This document shows, piece after piece, positions 6,634 to 15,635 of a DNA stretch of 64,000 nt; positions within the stretch are counted from its first letter, which is position 1, and each line of letters starts with the position of its first letter. A program made the translations under genes and the position numbers. Source of the stretch: Clavibacter michiganensis (GTDB lineage Bacteria; Actinomycetota; Actinomycetes; Actinomycetales; Microbacteriaceae); the NCBI RefSeq assembly GCF_016907085.1, contig NZ_JAFBBJ010000001.1, positions 558,001-622,000 on the forward strand. The letters run 5' to 3'. The notes beneath the pieces are model-generated. The model saw nothing but the letters and a program-made list of their open reading frames with translations. It had not been told where the DNA came from and ran no database searches.

Positions 6634-9174
6634 ATGTCCGACACCGCCCTCGCCCCCACGCTCACCGAGGAGGCGGCCCGGCTGGCCGTGGACGGGGCGA
6701 CCGACGACGCGATCTACGACGCGTTCGCCGAGTGGGCGCTGGCGCAGGGGATCGAGCTGTACCCGGCGCAGGACGAGGCGGCGCTGGAGATCGCCTCGGG
6801 CGCGAACCTCATCCTCTCGACGCCGACCGGCACGGGGAAGTCGCTCGTCGCGGTCGCCGCGCACTTCGCGGCGCTCGCCCGCGGGCGTCGCTCGTACTAC
6901 ACGGCGCCGATCAAGGCGCTCGTCTCCGAGAAGTTCTTCGCGCTCGTGGAGCTGTTCGGCGCCGCGCAGGTGGGGATGGTCACGGGCGACTCCTCCGTGA
7001 ACCCGGACGCGCCCATCATCTGCTGCACCGCGGAGATCCTCGCCAACCGGTCGCTCCGCGGCGGCGCGGACACGCCCGTCGACCAGGTGGTGATGGACGA
7101 GTTCCACTTCTACGCGGATCCGCAGCGCGGCTGGGCGTGGCAGGTGCCGCTCCTGCTCCTGCCGCACGCGCAGTTCGTGCTCATGTCGGCGACGCTCGGC
7201 GACGTGACGGACCTCGCGGACGACCTCACCCGCCGCACGGGCCGGCCGACGGCGCGCATCACGGGCATCGAGCGTCCCGTGCCGCTGTTCTTCCACTACG
7301 CCGTGACGCCCGTGCAGGAGACCGTCGAGGAGCTGCTCGACACCAAGCAGGCGCCCGTCTACATCGTCCACTTCGCGCAGGCCGCGGCCCTCGAGCGGGC
7401 GCAGGCGCTCTCGAGCATCAAGATCGTGACGCGCGAGCAGCGGGACGAGATCGCGGACATCATCGGTGCCTTCCGCTTCAGCACGGCGTTCGGCAAGACG
7501 CTGTCGCGGCTCGTGCGCGCGGGCATCGGCGTGCACCACGCGGGGATGCTGCCGAAGTACCGGCGCCTCGTCGAGCAGCTCGCGCAGCAGGGTCTCCTCC
7601 GGGTGATCTGCGGCACCGACACGCTCGGCGTCGGGATCAACGTCCCCATCCGCACGGTGCTCTTCACGGGACTCACCAAGTACGACGGCACGCGGATGCG
7701 GCAGCTCAACGCGCGCGAGTTCCACCAGATCGCGGGACGCGCGGGCCGCGCCGGCTACGACACCGCAGGGACCGTGGTCGCGCAGGCGCCCGAGCACGAG
7801 ACCGAGAACATCAAGATGATCGAGCGCGCGGGCGACGACGTGAAGAAGCGCCGCAAGCTCGTGCGCAAGAAGGCGCCGGAGGGCTTCGTCTCCTGGGGCG
7901 AGCCGAGCTTCAGCAAGCTCATCGACGCGGAGCCCGAGCGGCTGACGTCGAGCATGCAGGTGAGCCACGCGATGATGCTCAACGTCATCGCGCGCGGCGG
8001 CGACGTGTTCCGGAACATGCGGGCGCTCGTCGAGGACAACCACGAGCCGCGCATCCGCCAGCGCGCGCTGGCCCGTCGTGCCCTCGCCATCTACCGGACG
8101 CTGCGGACGGCGGGCATCGTCGAGCAGGTGGACGACCCCGACGGCGGGCCCACGCGGATCACGCTGACGGTCGACCTGCAGGCCGACTTCGCGCTCAACC
8201 AGCCGCTGTCGCCGTTCGCCGTCGCCGTGTTCGAGATCCTCGACCGGGAGTCGCCCACCTACGCGCTCGACATGGTGAGCGTGGTGGAGGCGACCCTCGA
8301 CGACCCGCGGCCGATCCTCTCCCAGCAGCAGTTCAAGGCCCGGGGCGAAGCCGTGCAGGCGATGAAGGCCGACGGCATCGAGTACGAGCAGCGCATGGAG
8401 CTGCTGGAGGAGATCACCCACCCGAAGCCGCTCGAGGAGCTGCTCGACCAGTCGTTCGCGACCTACAGCGCGAGCCAGCCGTGGATCGGCGACTTCGCGC
8501 TCAGCCCCAAGTCGGTGGTGCGCGACATGTACGAACGGGCGATGAGCTTCAGCGAGCTGATCTCCTTCTACGGCCTCATGCGGTCCGAGGGCCTCGTGCT
8601 CCGCTACCTCTCCGACGCGTTCCGGGCGCTGCGCCAGACGATCCCCGACGAGGCCAAGACCGAGGAGCTGCTCGACGTGATCGAGTGGCTGGGCGAGCTC
8701 GTGCGCCAGGTCGACTCGAGCCTCCTCGACGAGTGGGAGGAGCTGTCGCACCCGACGGCCGCCCCGGGCGACGCTCCCGTGCTGCCGCCCGCGCCGAAGC
8801 TGCTCACGTCGAACACGCGCGCGTTCCGGATCCTCGTGCGCAACGAGCTGTTCCGCCGCGTGCAGCTCGCGGCCCGCGAGGACCTGCAGGCGCTCGGCGA
8901 GCTCGACGGCGCCGCCGGCTTCGACGCCGACGCATGGGGTGACGCGCTGGACGGCTACTTCGGCGAGTACGACCGGATCCTCACCGACGGCGACGCCCGC
9001 AGCCAGGCGCTCGTCACGATCGAGGAGGGGTCGACCGCGTGGACCGTGCGGCAGGCGCTGCACGATCCCGAGGGCGACCACGACTGGGGCATCGAGGCGA
9101 CCGTCGACCTCGATGCGTCGAACGAGGCCGGCGAGGCCGTCGTGCGCGTGACCCGCGTGGGCACCCTCTCGTGA
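6634..9174 (+). CDS. Ski2-like DEAD/DEAH-box RNA helicase (DUF3516 type)
   Basis: An 846-residue superfamily-2 helicase. Walker A is TPTGTGKS (Lys69), motif II is DEFH (155-158), motif III is SAT, and the second RecA domain carries GVHHAGM, GTDTLGVGIN and QIAGRAGRAG (motif VI). The long C-terminal half (about 400-846) is the DUF3516-type region found in actinobacterial homologues. These Ski2/Mtr4-like enzymes are thought to unwind RNA in processing or decay. The ATG at 6634 opens directly onto the conserved N-terminus. The stop overlaps the start of the SDR gene that follows. All helicase motifs look intact; the precise RNA target is unknown. Confidence 0.88.
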   Translation: MSDTALAPTLTEEAARLAVDGATDDAIYDAFAEWALAQGIELYPAQDEAALEIASGANLILSTPTGTGKSLVAVAAHFAALARGRRSYYTAPIKALVSEKFFALVELFGAAQVGMVTGDSSVNPDAPIICCTAEILANRSLRGGADTPVDQVVMDEFHFYADPQRGWAWQVPLLLLPHAQFVLMSATLGDVTDLADDLTRRTGRPTARITGIERPVPLFFHYAVTPVQETVEELLDTKQAPVYIVHFAQAAALERAQALSSIKIVTREQRDEIADIIGAFRFSTAFGKTLSRLVRAGIGVHHAGMLPKYRRLVEQLAQQGLLRVICGTDTLGVGINVPIRTVLFTGLTKYDGTRMRQLNAREFHQIAGRAGRAGYDTAGTVVAQAPEHETENIKMIERAGDDVKKRRKLVRKKAPEGFVSWGEPSFSKLIDAEPERLTSSMQVSHAMMLNVIARGGDVFRNMRALVEDNHEPRIRQRALARRALAIYRTLRTAGIVEQVDDPDGGPTRITLTVDLQADFALNQPLSPFAVAVFEILDRESPTYALDMVSVVEATLDDPRPILSQQQFKARGEAVQAMKADGIEYEQRMELLEEITHPKPLEELLDQSFATYSASQPWIGDFALSPKSVVRDMYERAMSFSELISFYGLMRSEGLVLRYLSDAFRALRQTIPDEAKTEELLDVIEWLGELVRQVDSSLLDEWEELSHPTAAPGDAPVLPPAPKLLTSNTRAFRILVRNELFRRVQLAAREDLQALGELDGAAGFDADAWGDALDGYFGEYDRILTDGDARSQALVTIEEGSTAWTVRQALHDPEGDHDWGIEATVDLDASNEAGEAVVRVTRVGTLS

Positions 9175-10100
9175 CCCCGGTGCCGCGCCTTCCGGACCTC
9201 GCCGGGCGCACGATCCTCGTCACGGGCGCGAACGGCGGCATCGGGTTCTGGACGTCCGCGCAGCTCGCCGAAGCGGGCGCCCGCGTGCTGCTGGCCTGCC
9301 GCTCCGCGGAGCGCGGGGACGCGGCCGCCCACGCGATCGCGGCACGCGTCCCGGGAGCCGACGTCGACGTCGTGCCCCTCGACCTGGCGAGCCTCGCGAG
9401 CGTGGACGCGTGCGTCGCGGCCGTCCGCGAGGACCTCGACGCGATCGTGGCCAACGCCGGCATCACGCCCGCGGGCGGCCGCGCGCGCCACCGCCGGACG
9501 ACCCTCGACGGCTTCGAGGAGATGATGGGGACCAACGCGCTCGGGCACTTCGCGCTCGTGGCCCGGCTCGCGCCGCGGCTGCGGTCCGGCGGACGCGTCG
9601 TGATGCTCGGATCCCTCGCGCACCGCTTCTCGCCGCTCGACCTCGGCGACCTCGCCGGCGAGCGGCGCATGCCGGCGCTCGTGCGGTACGGCCGGTCGAA
9701 GACGGCCGTGATGATGCTCGCCGCCGAGCTCGACCGGCGCTGGCGGGCCGCGGGATCCGACCGCGTCGCGCTCTCCGCGCACCCCGGCTACGCGGTGGAC
9801 GCGCTGACGCCGCCGCAGGATCCGGCCGCCCCGCCGCGTGGGATCGCCGCCGCGCGCCGACGGGTCGCGGCGGCCGGGCGCGTGCTCGTGCAGGGCAAGG
9901 ACGCGGGCGCGTGGCCGGTGGCGCACGCGGCGGCGGCCGACGGGATCACGGGCGGCGCCTTCTGGGGACCCGGCGGGCCGCTCGAGCTTCGGGGTGCTCC
10001 CGCTCCCGCGTTCGTCGCCGAGCACGCGCGGTCGCGCGCCGTCGCCGAGCAGCTGTGGGCGGCCGCCGAGGACGCGACGGGGATCCGCTTCCAGCCCTGA
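9171..10100 (+). CDS. Short-chain dehydrogenase/reductase
   Basis: A 309-residue classical SDR related to the retinol dehydrogenase/protochlorophyllide reductase-like group. TGANGGIG forms the NADP-binding loop near residues 17-24 and ANAG follows at about 92. The active site has Ser in GSLAH and Y-x3-K in RYGRSK. The GTG start overlaps the helicase stop (GTGA), so it is coupled to that gene. A second GTG nine bases later is possible. The substrate cannot be told, and there is no obvious functional link to the helicase beyond co-transcription. It ends convergently with hisC 19 bp away. Confidence 0.85.
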   Translation: MTPVPRLPDLAGRTILVTGANGGIGFWTSAQLAEAGARVLLACRSAERGDAAAHAIAARVPGADVDVVPLDLASLASVDACVAAVREDLDAIVANAGITPAGGRARHRRTTLDGFEEMMGTNALGHFALVARLAPRLRSGGRVVMLGSLAHRFSPLDLGDLAGERRMPALVRYGRSKTAVMMLAAELDRRWRAAGSDRVALSAHPGYAVDALTPPQDPAAPPRGIAAARRRVAAAGRVLVQGKDAGAWPVAHAAAADGITGGAFWGPGGPLELRGAPAPAFVAEHARSRAVAEQLWAAAEDATGIRFQP

Positions 10101-10119
10101 CGCCCGCCCGGGGACGGGC

Positions 10120-11238
10120 TCAGTCGCGCGGCGTCCCGAGAACGTCGTCGAGCGCGTCGCGGAACGCGGCGGTCTCCTCGGGGGTGCCGACGGAGACGCG
10201 GAGCCAGCCCTCGGGTCCGGTCTCGCGGATGAGGACGCCGCGGTCGAGCAGCCCCTGCCACACGGCGTGCCGGTCCGGGAACCGGCCGAAGAGCACGAAG
10301 TTGGCGTCCGAGGGCGCGACCTCGAAGCCGCGCCCCCGCAGCCACTCGACGAGCCCGTCGCGTTCCTCACGGAGCGACGCGACCTGCGCGAGCAGCACCC
10401 CGCTGTGACGCAGGGCGGCGGTCGCGCTCACCTGCGTGATCCGCGACAGGTGGTACGGCAGGCGCACGATGCGGAGCGCGTCGACGATCGCGGGGGAGGC
10501 CGCCATGTACCCGAGCCGGCCACCCGCGAACGCGAACGCCTTGCTCATGGTGCGCGACACGATCAGCCGCGGGTGGTCGGGCAGCAGCGAGATCGCCGTC
10601 GGGACGCCCTCGCGCCGGAACTCCGCGTACGCCTCGTCGATCACCACGACGCCGGGCGCGACGGAGAGCACGTGCTCGATCTCGGGGATCGTCAGGGCGG
10701 TGCCCGTGGGGTTGTTCGGCGAGGTGAGGAACACGACGCTCGGCTGGTGCTGCTCCACGAGCGCCGTGACGTTCGCGAGATCCAGCGTGAAGTCCTCCTG
10801 GCGGCGGCCGGAGACCCAGCGCGTGAGCGTGTTGCGCGCGTACTCCGGGTACATCGCGTAGTGCGGGGCGAACGAGAGCGCGACGCGGTCGGTGCCGCCG
10901 AAGGCCTGGAGCACCTGCTGCAGCACCTCGTTGGATCCGTTCGCCGCCCACACGTTCTCGGGCCCGAGCTGGAGCCCGCTGTCGGCCGTGAGGTAGTCAG
11001 CGAGCTCGGTGCGGAGCTCGAGGAACTCGCGGTCCGGGTAGCGGTTGAGCCCGCGCGCGGCCTCGAGCACGGCCTCGCTCACGGCGACCGCGACCGCCTC
11101 GGGCAGCGGGTACGGGTTCTCGTTCACGTTGAGGAGCACCGGCACGTCGAGCTGCGGTGCTCCGTAGGGCTCCTCGCCGCGGATCCCGTCGCGGAGGGGC
11201 AGGTCGGCGAGGGTGGTCTCGGACCAGGCGGGGCTCAT
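10120..11238 (-). CDS. hisC: Histidinol-phosphate aminotransferase (actinobacterial type)
   Basis: A 372-residue fold-type I PLP aminotransferase that converts imidazole acetol phosphate and glutamate to histidinol phosphate, or acts on aromatic 2-oxo acids. Recognisable blocks are LNVNENPYP at the N-terminus, NRYPD, SPNNPTGT, the DEAYAEF block, and the PLP-lysine motif SKAFAFAG followed by R-L-G-Y. The ATG at 11238 follows GAGGAGA in minus orientation. No other his gene is adjacent. It may be the pathway enzyme located away from the operon, or an aromatic aminotransferase (Pat-like); sequence alone does not decide. Confidence 0.85.
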   Translation of the reverse strand: MSPAWSETTLADLPLRDGIRGEEPYGAPQLDVPVLLNVNENPYPLPEAVAVAVSEAVLEAARGLNRYPDREFLELRTELADYLTADSGLQLGPENVWAANGSNEVLQQVLQAFGGTDRVALSFAPHYAMYPEYARNTLTRWVSGRRQEDFTLDLANVTALVEQHQPSVVFLTSPNNPTGTALTIPEIEHVLSVAPGVVVIDEAYAEFRREGVPTAISLLPDHPRLIVSRTMSKAFAFAGGRLGYMAASPAIVDALRIVRLPYHLSRITQVSATAALRHSGVLLAQVASLREERDGLVEWLRGRGFEVAPSDANFVLFGRFPDRHAVWQGLLDRGVLIRETGPEGWLRVSVGTPEETAAFRDALDDVLGTPRD

Positions 11239-11315
11239 GGGTCTCCTCGGGAGTCGTCGGGCCTCCATCCTCCCATCGGCGCCGGCCGGCCGACGGCGCA
11301 CGCCGGCCGGGCGAC

Positions 11316-11321
11316 TAGGGT
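11316..11321 (+). promoter_or_regulatory. -10 hexamer TAGGGT, leaderless start
   Basis: TAGGGT is followed by 6 nt and then the ATG at 11328. No ribosome site is seen. Confidence 0.5.
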
Positions 11322-11327
11322 CGACGG

Positions 11328-12257
11328 ATGCGCTCCCCCCTCGCCCGGCTCACCCGCGTCCGGCGGCCAGGGGACGTGCACCGCACCGAGTCCTCGCCGC
11401 CGCGCTGGCTCCTGCTCTCCCGCCGCTACGGCTCCCGCGCGATCCCCGTCGAGCACGACGTGGAGCGCCGCACCGTCCTCGGCTTCCGGATCGCGATCAA
11501 GGTGTTCCGGTCGCCGGGCGCGAACGCGGGCCGCATCCCGTCGGGCGCGCCCTCCGGCGTCGACTCGTCGGGACCGGCGCCCGCCCGCCCGTCCTTCGTG
11601 CTCGTGCACGGGATCGGCGTCTCCTCGCGGTACTTCCACCCCGTGGCCGCGTTCCTCGCCGAGCACGGCGACGTGTACGCGGTCGACCTGCCGGGCTACG
11701 GCGAGTCGCCGCGGGTCCGGCGGGACGTGACGCTCGACGACCACGCGGAGGTCGTGGCCGCGGTGATCCGCATGCACGGGCTCGTCGACCCCGTGGTCGT
11801 CGGCCACTCGATGGGGACGCAGATCGTCGCGCGGCTCGCCGTCGACCACCCCGAGGTCGCCGACCGCATCGTGCTGGTCGCGCCGACGCTCCCGCCGCGC
11901 ACGCGCGGCCTCGTGCGGGCGGCGCTCGCGCTCACGGTCGACACGCTCCGCGAGCCGCTGCTCGCGAACGCCGTGGTGCTGGGCGACTACTTCCTGCGCT
12001 GCGGGATCCCGTACTACCTCCGCCAGCTGCCGCACCTCATCGACGACGCGATCGAGGAGCGGGCGCCGCGCATCCGCGCGCGGACGCTCGTCATCGTGGG
12101 CGACCGGGACGCCGTGGTCGACCGCCCCTTCGCGCGCGACCTCGCCGAGCGGATCCCGCGCGGGACGTACCGGGTCGCCCGCGGCCCGCACGTCGTCATG
12201 TACACGGATCCGCTCGGCGTCGCCCGCGCGATCGTGGAGCATGCCGCGACCCGCTGA
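11328..12257 (+). CDS. Alpha/beta-fold hydrolase
   Basis: A 309-residue alpha/beta hydrolase. The first 85 residues are basic and low in conservation. The fold then starts with VLVHGIG (oxyanion-hole region). The nucleophile Ser161 lies in GHSMG, the acid is probably the Asp in GDRDAVV, and the His is in GPHVVM near the C-terminus, so the triad is complete. No signal peptide is evident. The substrate is not predictable; relatives include esterases and C-C hydrolases. The next gene, 68 bp downstream, is also a predicted hydrolase but from a different subgroup. Confidence 0.8.
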   Translation: MRSPLARLTRVRRPGDVHRTESSPPRWLLLSRRYGSRAIPVEHDVERRTVLGFRIAIKVFRSPGANAGRIPSGAPSGVDSSGPAPARPSFVLVHGIGVSSRYFHPVAAFLAEHGDVYAVDLPGYGESPRVRRDVTLDDHAEVVAAVIRMHGLVDPVVVGHSMGTQIVARLAVDHPEVADRIVLVAPTLPPRTRGLVRAALALTVDTLREPLLANAVVLGDYFLRCGIPYYLRQLPHLIDDAIEERAPRIRARTLVIVGDRDAVVDRPFARDLAERIPRGTYRVARGPHVVMYTDPLGVARAIVEHAATR

Positions 12258-12313
12258 GGCACGGGACCGACGGTCGCGCGCCCCGCGGGCCGGTCGCGCG
12301 CCCCGCGCCCGGG

Positions 12314-12319
12314 CAGGAT
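12314..12319 (+). promoter_or_regulatory. -10-like CAGGAT before GTG at 12326
   Basis: CAGGAT lies 6 nt before the GTG start. The same hexamer occurs at this distance before genes at 40902 and 32402. The match to TATAAT is weaker than at other sites. Confidence 0.35.
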
Positions 12320-12325
12320 GGACGG

Positions 12326-13060
12326 GTGACCGCCGCCGGACCCGACCCGCTCCCGCCGCTCACGCTCCTGCGGAAGGCGCTCGACTGGGCGCTCGACTAC
12401 GCGTACGTCCTCCGCTGGCAGGCCGCGGCCACGCTCTCCCGCGACGACGCCCGCTCCTTCGAGGACGGCCGCGACGACCGGCCGACGATCCTCGTGCTGC
12501 CCGGGGTCTACGAGCGCTGGCAGTTCATGCTCCCGATCATCCGGCGGCTGCACGCGCGCGGGCACGGCGTGCACGTGGTCGGCGCGCTCGGCGCGAACGT
12601 GGGCCGCATCGCTGAGATGTCGCGCCGGGCCCGCGCGTACCTCGAGGCCGAGGACCTGCGCGACGTCGTCATCGTGGCGCACAGCAAGGGCGGCCTCATC
12701 GGCAAGCACCTCATGGCGTTCGGGGACCCGGACCGGCGGATCCGCGCCATGGTCGCCATCAACGCGCCCTTCGGCGGATCCTCGTACGCGCGGCTCATCC
12801 CCGTGCGCAGCATCCGCGACTTCTCGCCGCGGAACGCCGCGCTCGTGGAGCTCGGCCGCTCGCGGGAGGTCAACGCGCGGATCACGAGCGTCTTCGCGCG
12901 GTTCGACCCGCACATCCCCGGCGGCAGCTCGCTCGACGGCGCGACGGACGAGCGCGTGGCGGCATCGGGCCACTTCCGGATCATGGGGGACGAGGACGTG
13001 CTCCGCCGGGTGGAGGCCGCGATCGACCGGGCCGGGACGTCGGCCTGGCCGCCGGCCTGA
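12326..13060 (+). CDS. Lipase/esterase-like alpha/beta hydrolase (PGAP1-like)
   Basis: A 244-residue hydrolase with the lipase-type nucleophile elbow H-S-K-G-G (Ser120), preceded by the ILVLPGVYERW strand-turn that would form the oxyanion hole. A compact lid-less core follows, with FDPHIPGGSS and a late GHFRIMG containing the likely catalytic His. This organisation resembles class-2 lipase/PGAP1-type esterases in actinobacteria, which act on acyl lipids. No signal peptide is visible. The GTG start is the first codon giving the conserved N-terminus. It ends 31 bp before the MFS exporter gene on the same strand. Confidence 0.72.
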   Translation: MTAAGPDPLPPLTLLRKALDWALDYAYVLRWQAAATLSRDDARSFEDGRDDRPTILVLPGVYERWQFMLPIIRRLHARGHGVHVVGALGANVGRIAEMSRRARAYLEAEDLRDVVIVAHSKGGLIGKHLMAFGDPDRRIRAMVAINAPFGGSSYARLIPVRSIRDFSPRNAALVELGRSREVNARITSVFARFDPHIPGGSSLDGATDERVAASGHFRIMGDEDVLRRVEAAIDRAGTSAWPPA

Positions 13061-13079
13061 TCCCGCTCCGGGCGCGGCG

Positions 13080-13085
13080 CATACT
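13080..13085 (+). promoter_or_regulatory. -10 hexamer CATACT, leaderless start of MFS gene
   Basis: CATACT, then 6 nt, then the ATG at 13092. The spacing is identical to the other leaderless starts in the window. Confidence 0.4.
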
Positions 13086-13091
13086 GGGCAC

Positions 13092-14507
13092 ATGCCCGAC
13101 TCCGCCGCCGCGACCCCCGCGGACGGCACCGGCACCGGCGACGGCCGCGGCCGCACGGTGCTCGTCGTCGCCGTCCTCGCCTCCTTCGTCGCGTTCCTCG
13201 ACGGCACGGTCGTCAACGTCGCGCTGCCCGCCATCGGCGAGGACCTCGGCGGCGGCCTCGTGGTGCAGCAGTGGGTCGTGGACGCGTACCTCATCACCCT
13301 CGGCGCGCTGATCCTGCTGGCCGGCTCGCTCTCGGACGCGTTCGGCCGCGTGCGCGTGCTCCGCTGGGGGCTCGTCGGCTTCGGCGTCACGTCGCTCGTG
13401 TGCGCGATCGCGCCGAGCGCCGGGATCCTCATCGCCGCGCGCGCCGCCCAGGGCGCGGCCGGCGCGCTGCTCGTGCCGAGCTCGCTCGCTCTCATCGCGC
13501 AGGCCTTCCGCGGCCCCGCGCAGGCGAAGGCCATCGGCTCGTGGACCGCGTGGACCGGCACGGCGATGCTCGTCGGCCCGGTCCTCGGCGGCGTCCTCGT
13601 CGACGCGCTCGACTGGCGGCTCGTGTTCGGGATCAACGTTCTGCCCATCGCCGTGACCCTCGTGCTCCTCGCGCGGCTCCCGCACGACGCCCCCGTCGCG
13701 GACGGCACGCGCGTGGACGTGCCGGGCGCGGTGCTCGGCGCCCTCGGGATCGGTGGGCCCGTCTTCGCGCTCATCGAGCAGTCGCGCCTCGGGATCGGGC
13801 ACCCGCTCGTGGTCGGCAGCCTCGTGGTCGGCGTGGCGTGCCTCGCGCTCTTCGTGGTGCGCGAGCGCCGCACGCCGCACCCGATGCTGCCGCTCGCGCT
13901 CTTCCGCGAGCGGGACTTCCTCGTCGGCAACATCGCGACCGTCGGGATCTACGGCGCGCTCTCGCTCGGCGGCTTCGTGATCGCGGTCTTCCTGCAGCAG
14001 ACCGGCGGCCTGTCGGCGACCGCCGCGGGGTTCGCGCTCGTGCCGACCACGGTGATCATGCTGCTGCTGTCCACGCGCTTCGGGGCGCTGGCCGGGCGGA
14101 TCGGGCCACGGCTCCTCATGGGCACGGGGCCGATCGTCGCGGGCGGCGGGTATCTGCTGATGCTGCGCGTCGCCGAGCCGGTGGACTACTGGGGGCAGCT
14201 CCTGCCGGGCATCCTCGTCTTCGGCCTGGGCCTGTCGATGACGGTCGCGCCGCTGACCGCGACGATCCTCGAGGCCGTGCCGTCGGCGCAGGCGGGCATC
14301 GCGTCCGCGGTCAACAACGCCGTGTCGCGCGTGGCCGGGCTCGTCGCGATCGCCGCGATCGGGCTGGTCGCGGGGCCCGACCTCGACGTCGCGGCGTTCC
14401 ACCGCGTGGTGCTCGTGACGGCGGCGCTGCTCGTGACGGGCGGGCTGGTGTCGCTCGTGGGGATCCGGTCCCGCCACGCCGCGCGCGCCGACGAGGCGGC
14501 GGGCTAG
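13092..14507 (+). CDS. MFS multidrug transporter, DHA2 (EmrB/QacA) family
   Basis: A 471-residue membrane exporter with about 14 hydrophobic helices, the 14-TM drug:H+ antiporter-2 layout. The first helix contains the DHA2 signature FLDGTVVNVALP with the buried Asp, followed by LVVQQWVVDAYLIT. The loop-2 motif (GSLSDAFGRVR) is the MFS antiporter motif A. Motif C-like GPVLGGVLVDALDWRLVF is in TM5. It would expel hydrophobic cations or other small molecules using the proton gradient. No TetR- or MarR-type regulator lies next to it. Its last four bases overlap the stop of the convergent quinone reductase gene. Confidence 0.87.
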   Translation: MPDSAAATPADGTGTGDGRGRTVLVVAVLASFVAFLDGTVVNVALPAIGEDLGGGLVVQQWVVDAYLITLGALILLAGSLSDAFGRVRVLRWGLVGFGVTSLVCAIAPSAGILIAARAAQGAAGALLVPSSLALIAQAFRGPAQAKAIGSWTAWTGTAMLVGPVLGGVLVDALDWRLVFGINVLPIAVTLVLLARLPHDAPVADGTRVDVPGAVLGALGIGGPVFALIEQSRLGIGHPLVVGSLVVGVACLALFVVRERRTPHPMLPLALFRERDFLVGNIATVGIYGALSLGGFVIAVFLQQTGGLSATAAGFALVPTTVIMLLLSTRFGALAGRIGPRLLMGTGPIVAGGGYLLMLRVAEPVDYWGQLLPGILVFGLGLSMTVAPLTATILEAVPSAQAGIASAVNNAVSRVAGLVAIAAIGLVAGPDLDVAAFHRVVLVTAALLVTGGLVSLVGIRSRHAARADEAAG

Positions 14508-15481
14508 ACCGCCAGCAGCACCTTGCCCACGTGCTGCGACGACGCGACGTGGGCGTGCGCGGCGGCCGCATCGGCGAGCGGGAAGACGCGGTCGACGACC
14601 GGCCGCACGGATCCGTCGGCCACGTCCGGCCACACGTCGGCCCGGATCGCGTCGATGATGCGCGCCTTGTCGTCGGCATCCCGGGCCCGGAGCGTCGTGC
14701 CCCAGATCCGCCCGCGGCGGGCCATCAGCTGGCCCAGCGCGATGCTCGTGGGCGCGCCGCTCTGCGCGCCGATGACCATGATCCGGCCGTCGCGCGCGAG
14801 GGCGCGGATGTCGCGGTCGATGTAGTCGCCGCCGATCGCGTCGAGGATCACGTCGGCGCCACGGCCGCCGGTCGCCTCGAGGAGCGCCACGACGAAGTCC
14901 TGCTCGCGGTAGTCGATGAGGATCTCCGCGCCGAGCGCCCGGCAGGCCTCGAGCTTCGCCGGACTGCCGGCGGTCACGGCCACGCGCGCGCCGAGCCGGG
15001 TGGCCAGCTGGATCGCCATGGTGCCGATGCCGCTCGACCCGCCGTGCACGAGCAGGGTCTCGCCCGGTGCGAGGCCCGCGTCGAGCACGACGTTCGACCA
15101 CACTGTCGCGACCACCTCGGGCAGGCCCGCCGCCTCGACGAGGTCGAGCGCGTCGGGGACCGGGAGGACGTGGCGCTCGTCGACCGCGACGAGCTCGGCG
15201 TAGCCGCCGCCGGCGAGGAGGGCGCACACCCGGTCGCCGACGCTCCAGCGCGTCGCACCCGGGCCGACCGCCTCGACCGTCCCGGACACCTCGAGCCCGA
15301 GGTGCGTCGGCGCTCCCGCGGGCGGCGGGTACGCGCCCTCGCGCTGGCTGAGGTCCGCGCGGTTGACTCCGGCGGCGGCCACGCGGATCAGGACCTCGCC
15401 GGGACCGGGCACCGGATCCGGCAGCTCGCTGAGGGAGAGGACGTCGGGGGAGCCGGGGGAGGGGAAGGTGATCGCGCGCAT
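14504..15481 (-). CDS. NADPH:quinone oxidoreductase, zinc-independent MDR family
   Basis: A 325-residue medium-chain dehydrogenase of the quinone-reductase/zeta-crystallin (PIG3-like) type. The N-terminal GroES-like domain has AAGVNRADLSQREG. The Rossmann domain has VHGGSSGIGTMAIQLA, with GSSGIG in place of the AVG loop typical of zeta-crystallin. The zinc-ligand cysteines and histidines of alcohol dehydrogenases are missing, so it should reduce quinones or enones with NADPH without metal. Minus-strand TACCGT lies 6 nt before the ATG. Four bases of its 3' end overlap the convergent MFS gene, with no terminator between. Confidence 0.88.
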   Translation of the reverse strand: MRAITFPSPGSPDVLSLSELPDPVPGPGEVLIRVAAAGVNRADLSQREGAYPPPAGAPTHLGLEVSGTVEAVGPGATRWSVGDRVCALLAGGGYAELVAVDERHVLPVPDALDLVEAAGLPEVVATVWSNVVLDAGLAPGETLLVHGGSSGIGTMAIQLATRLGARVAVTAGSPAKLEACRALGAEILIDYREQDFVVALLEATGGRGADVILDAIGGDYIDRDIRALARDGRIMVIGAQSGAPTSIALGQLMARRGRIWGTTLRARDADDKARIIDAIRADVWPDVADGSVRPVVDRVFPLADAAAAHAHVASSQHVGKVLLAV

Positions 15482-15487
15482 CCCGCC

Positions 15488-15493
15488 ACGGTA
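15488..15493 (-). promoter_or_regulatory. -10 hexamer TACCGT, leaderless start of quinone reductase
   Basis: Minus-strand TACCGT is followed by 6 nt and the ATG at 15481. Confidence 0.5.
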
Positions 15494-15528
15494 CGCACGC
15501 CGCGGCCCGCTTCCGGCCGCCCCAAGAA

Positions 15529-15590
15529 GTACATGAACTCGCAACTGAATCCGGGAATAGGACTGAGATCCATGCGCTTGCATACCTTCG
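15529..15590 (+). promoter_or_regulatory. AT-richer promoter/operator candidate upstream of yceI
   Basis: This stretch is clearly richer in A/T than its surroundings and lies about 50-100 bp before the YceI start. It contains TGAACTCGCAACT, which resembles half of an AGTTG...CAACT operator of MarR-type regulators, and TTGCATACC further on. I cannot assign -35 and -10 boxes with confidence. Confidence 0.25.
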
Positions 15591-15635
15591 AGGCCGTCGG
15601 CCCGCACCCATGACCCCTGTACGAAAGGCACGCAC

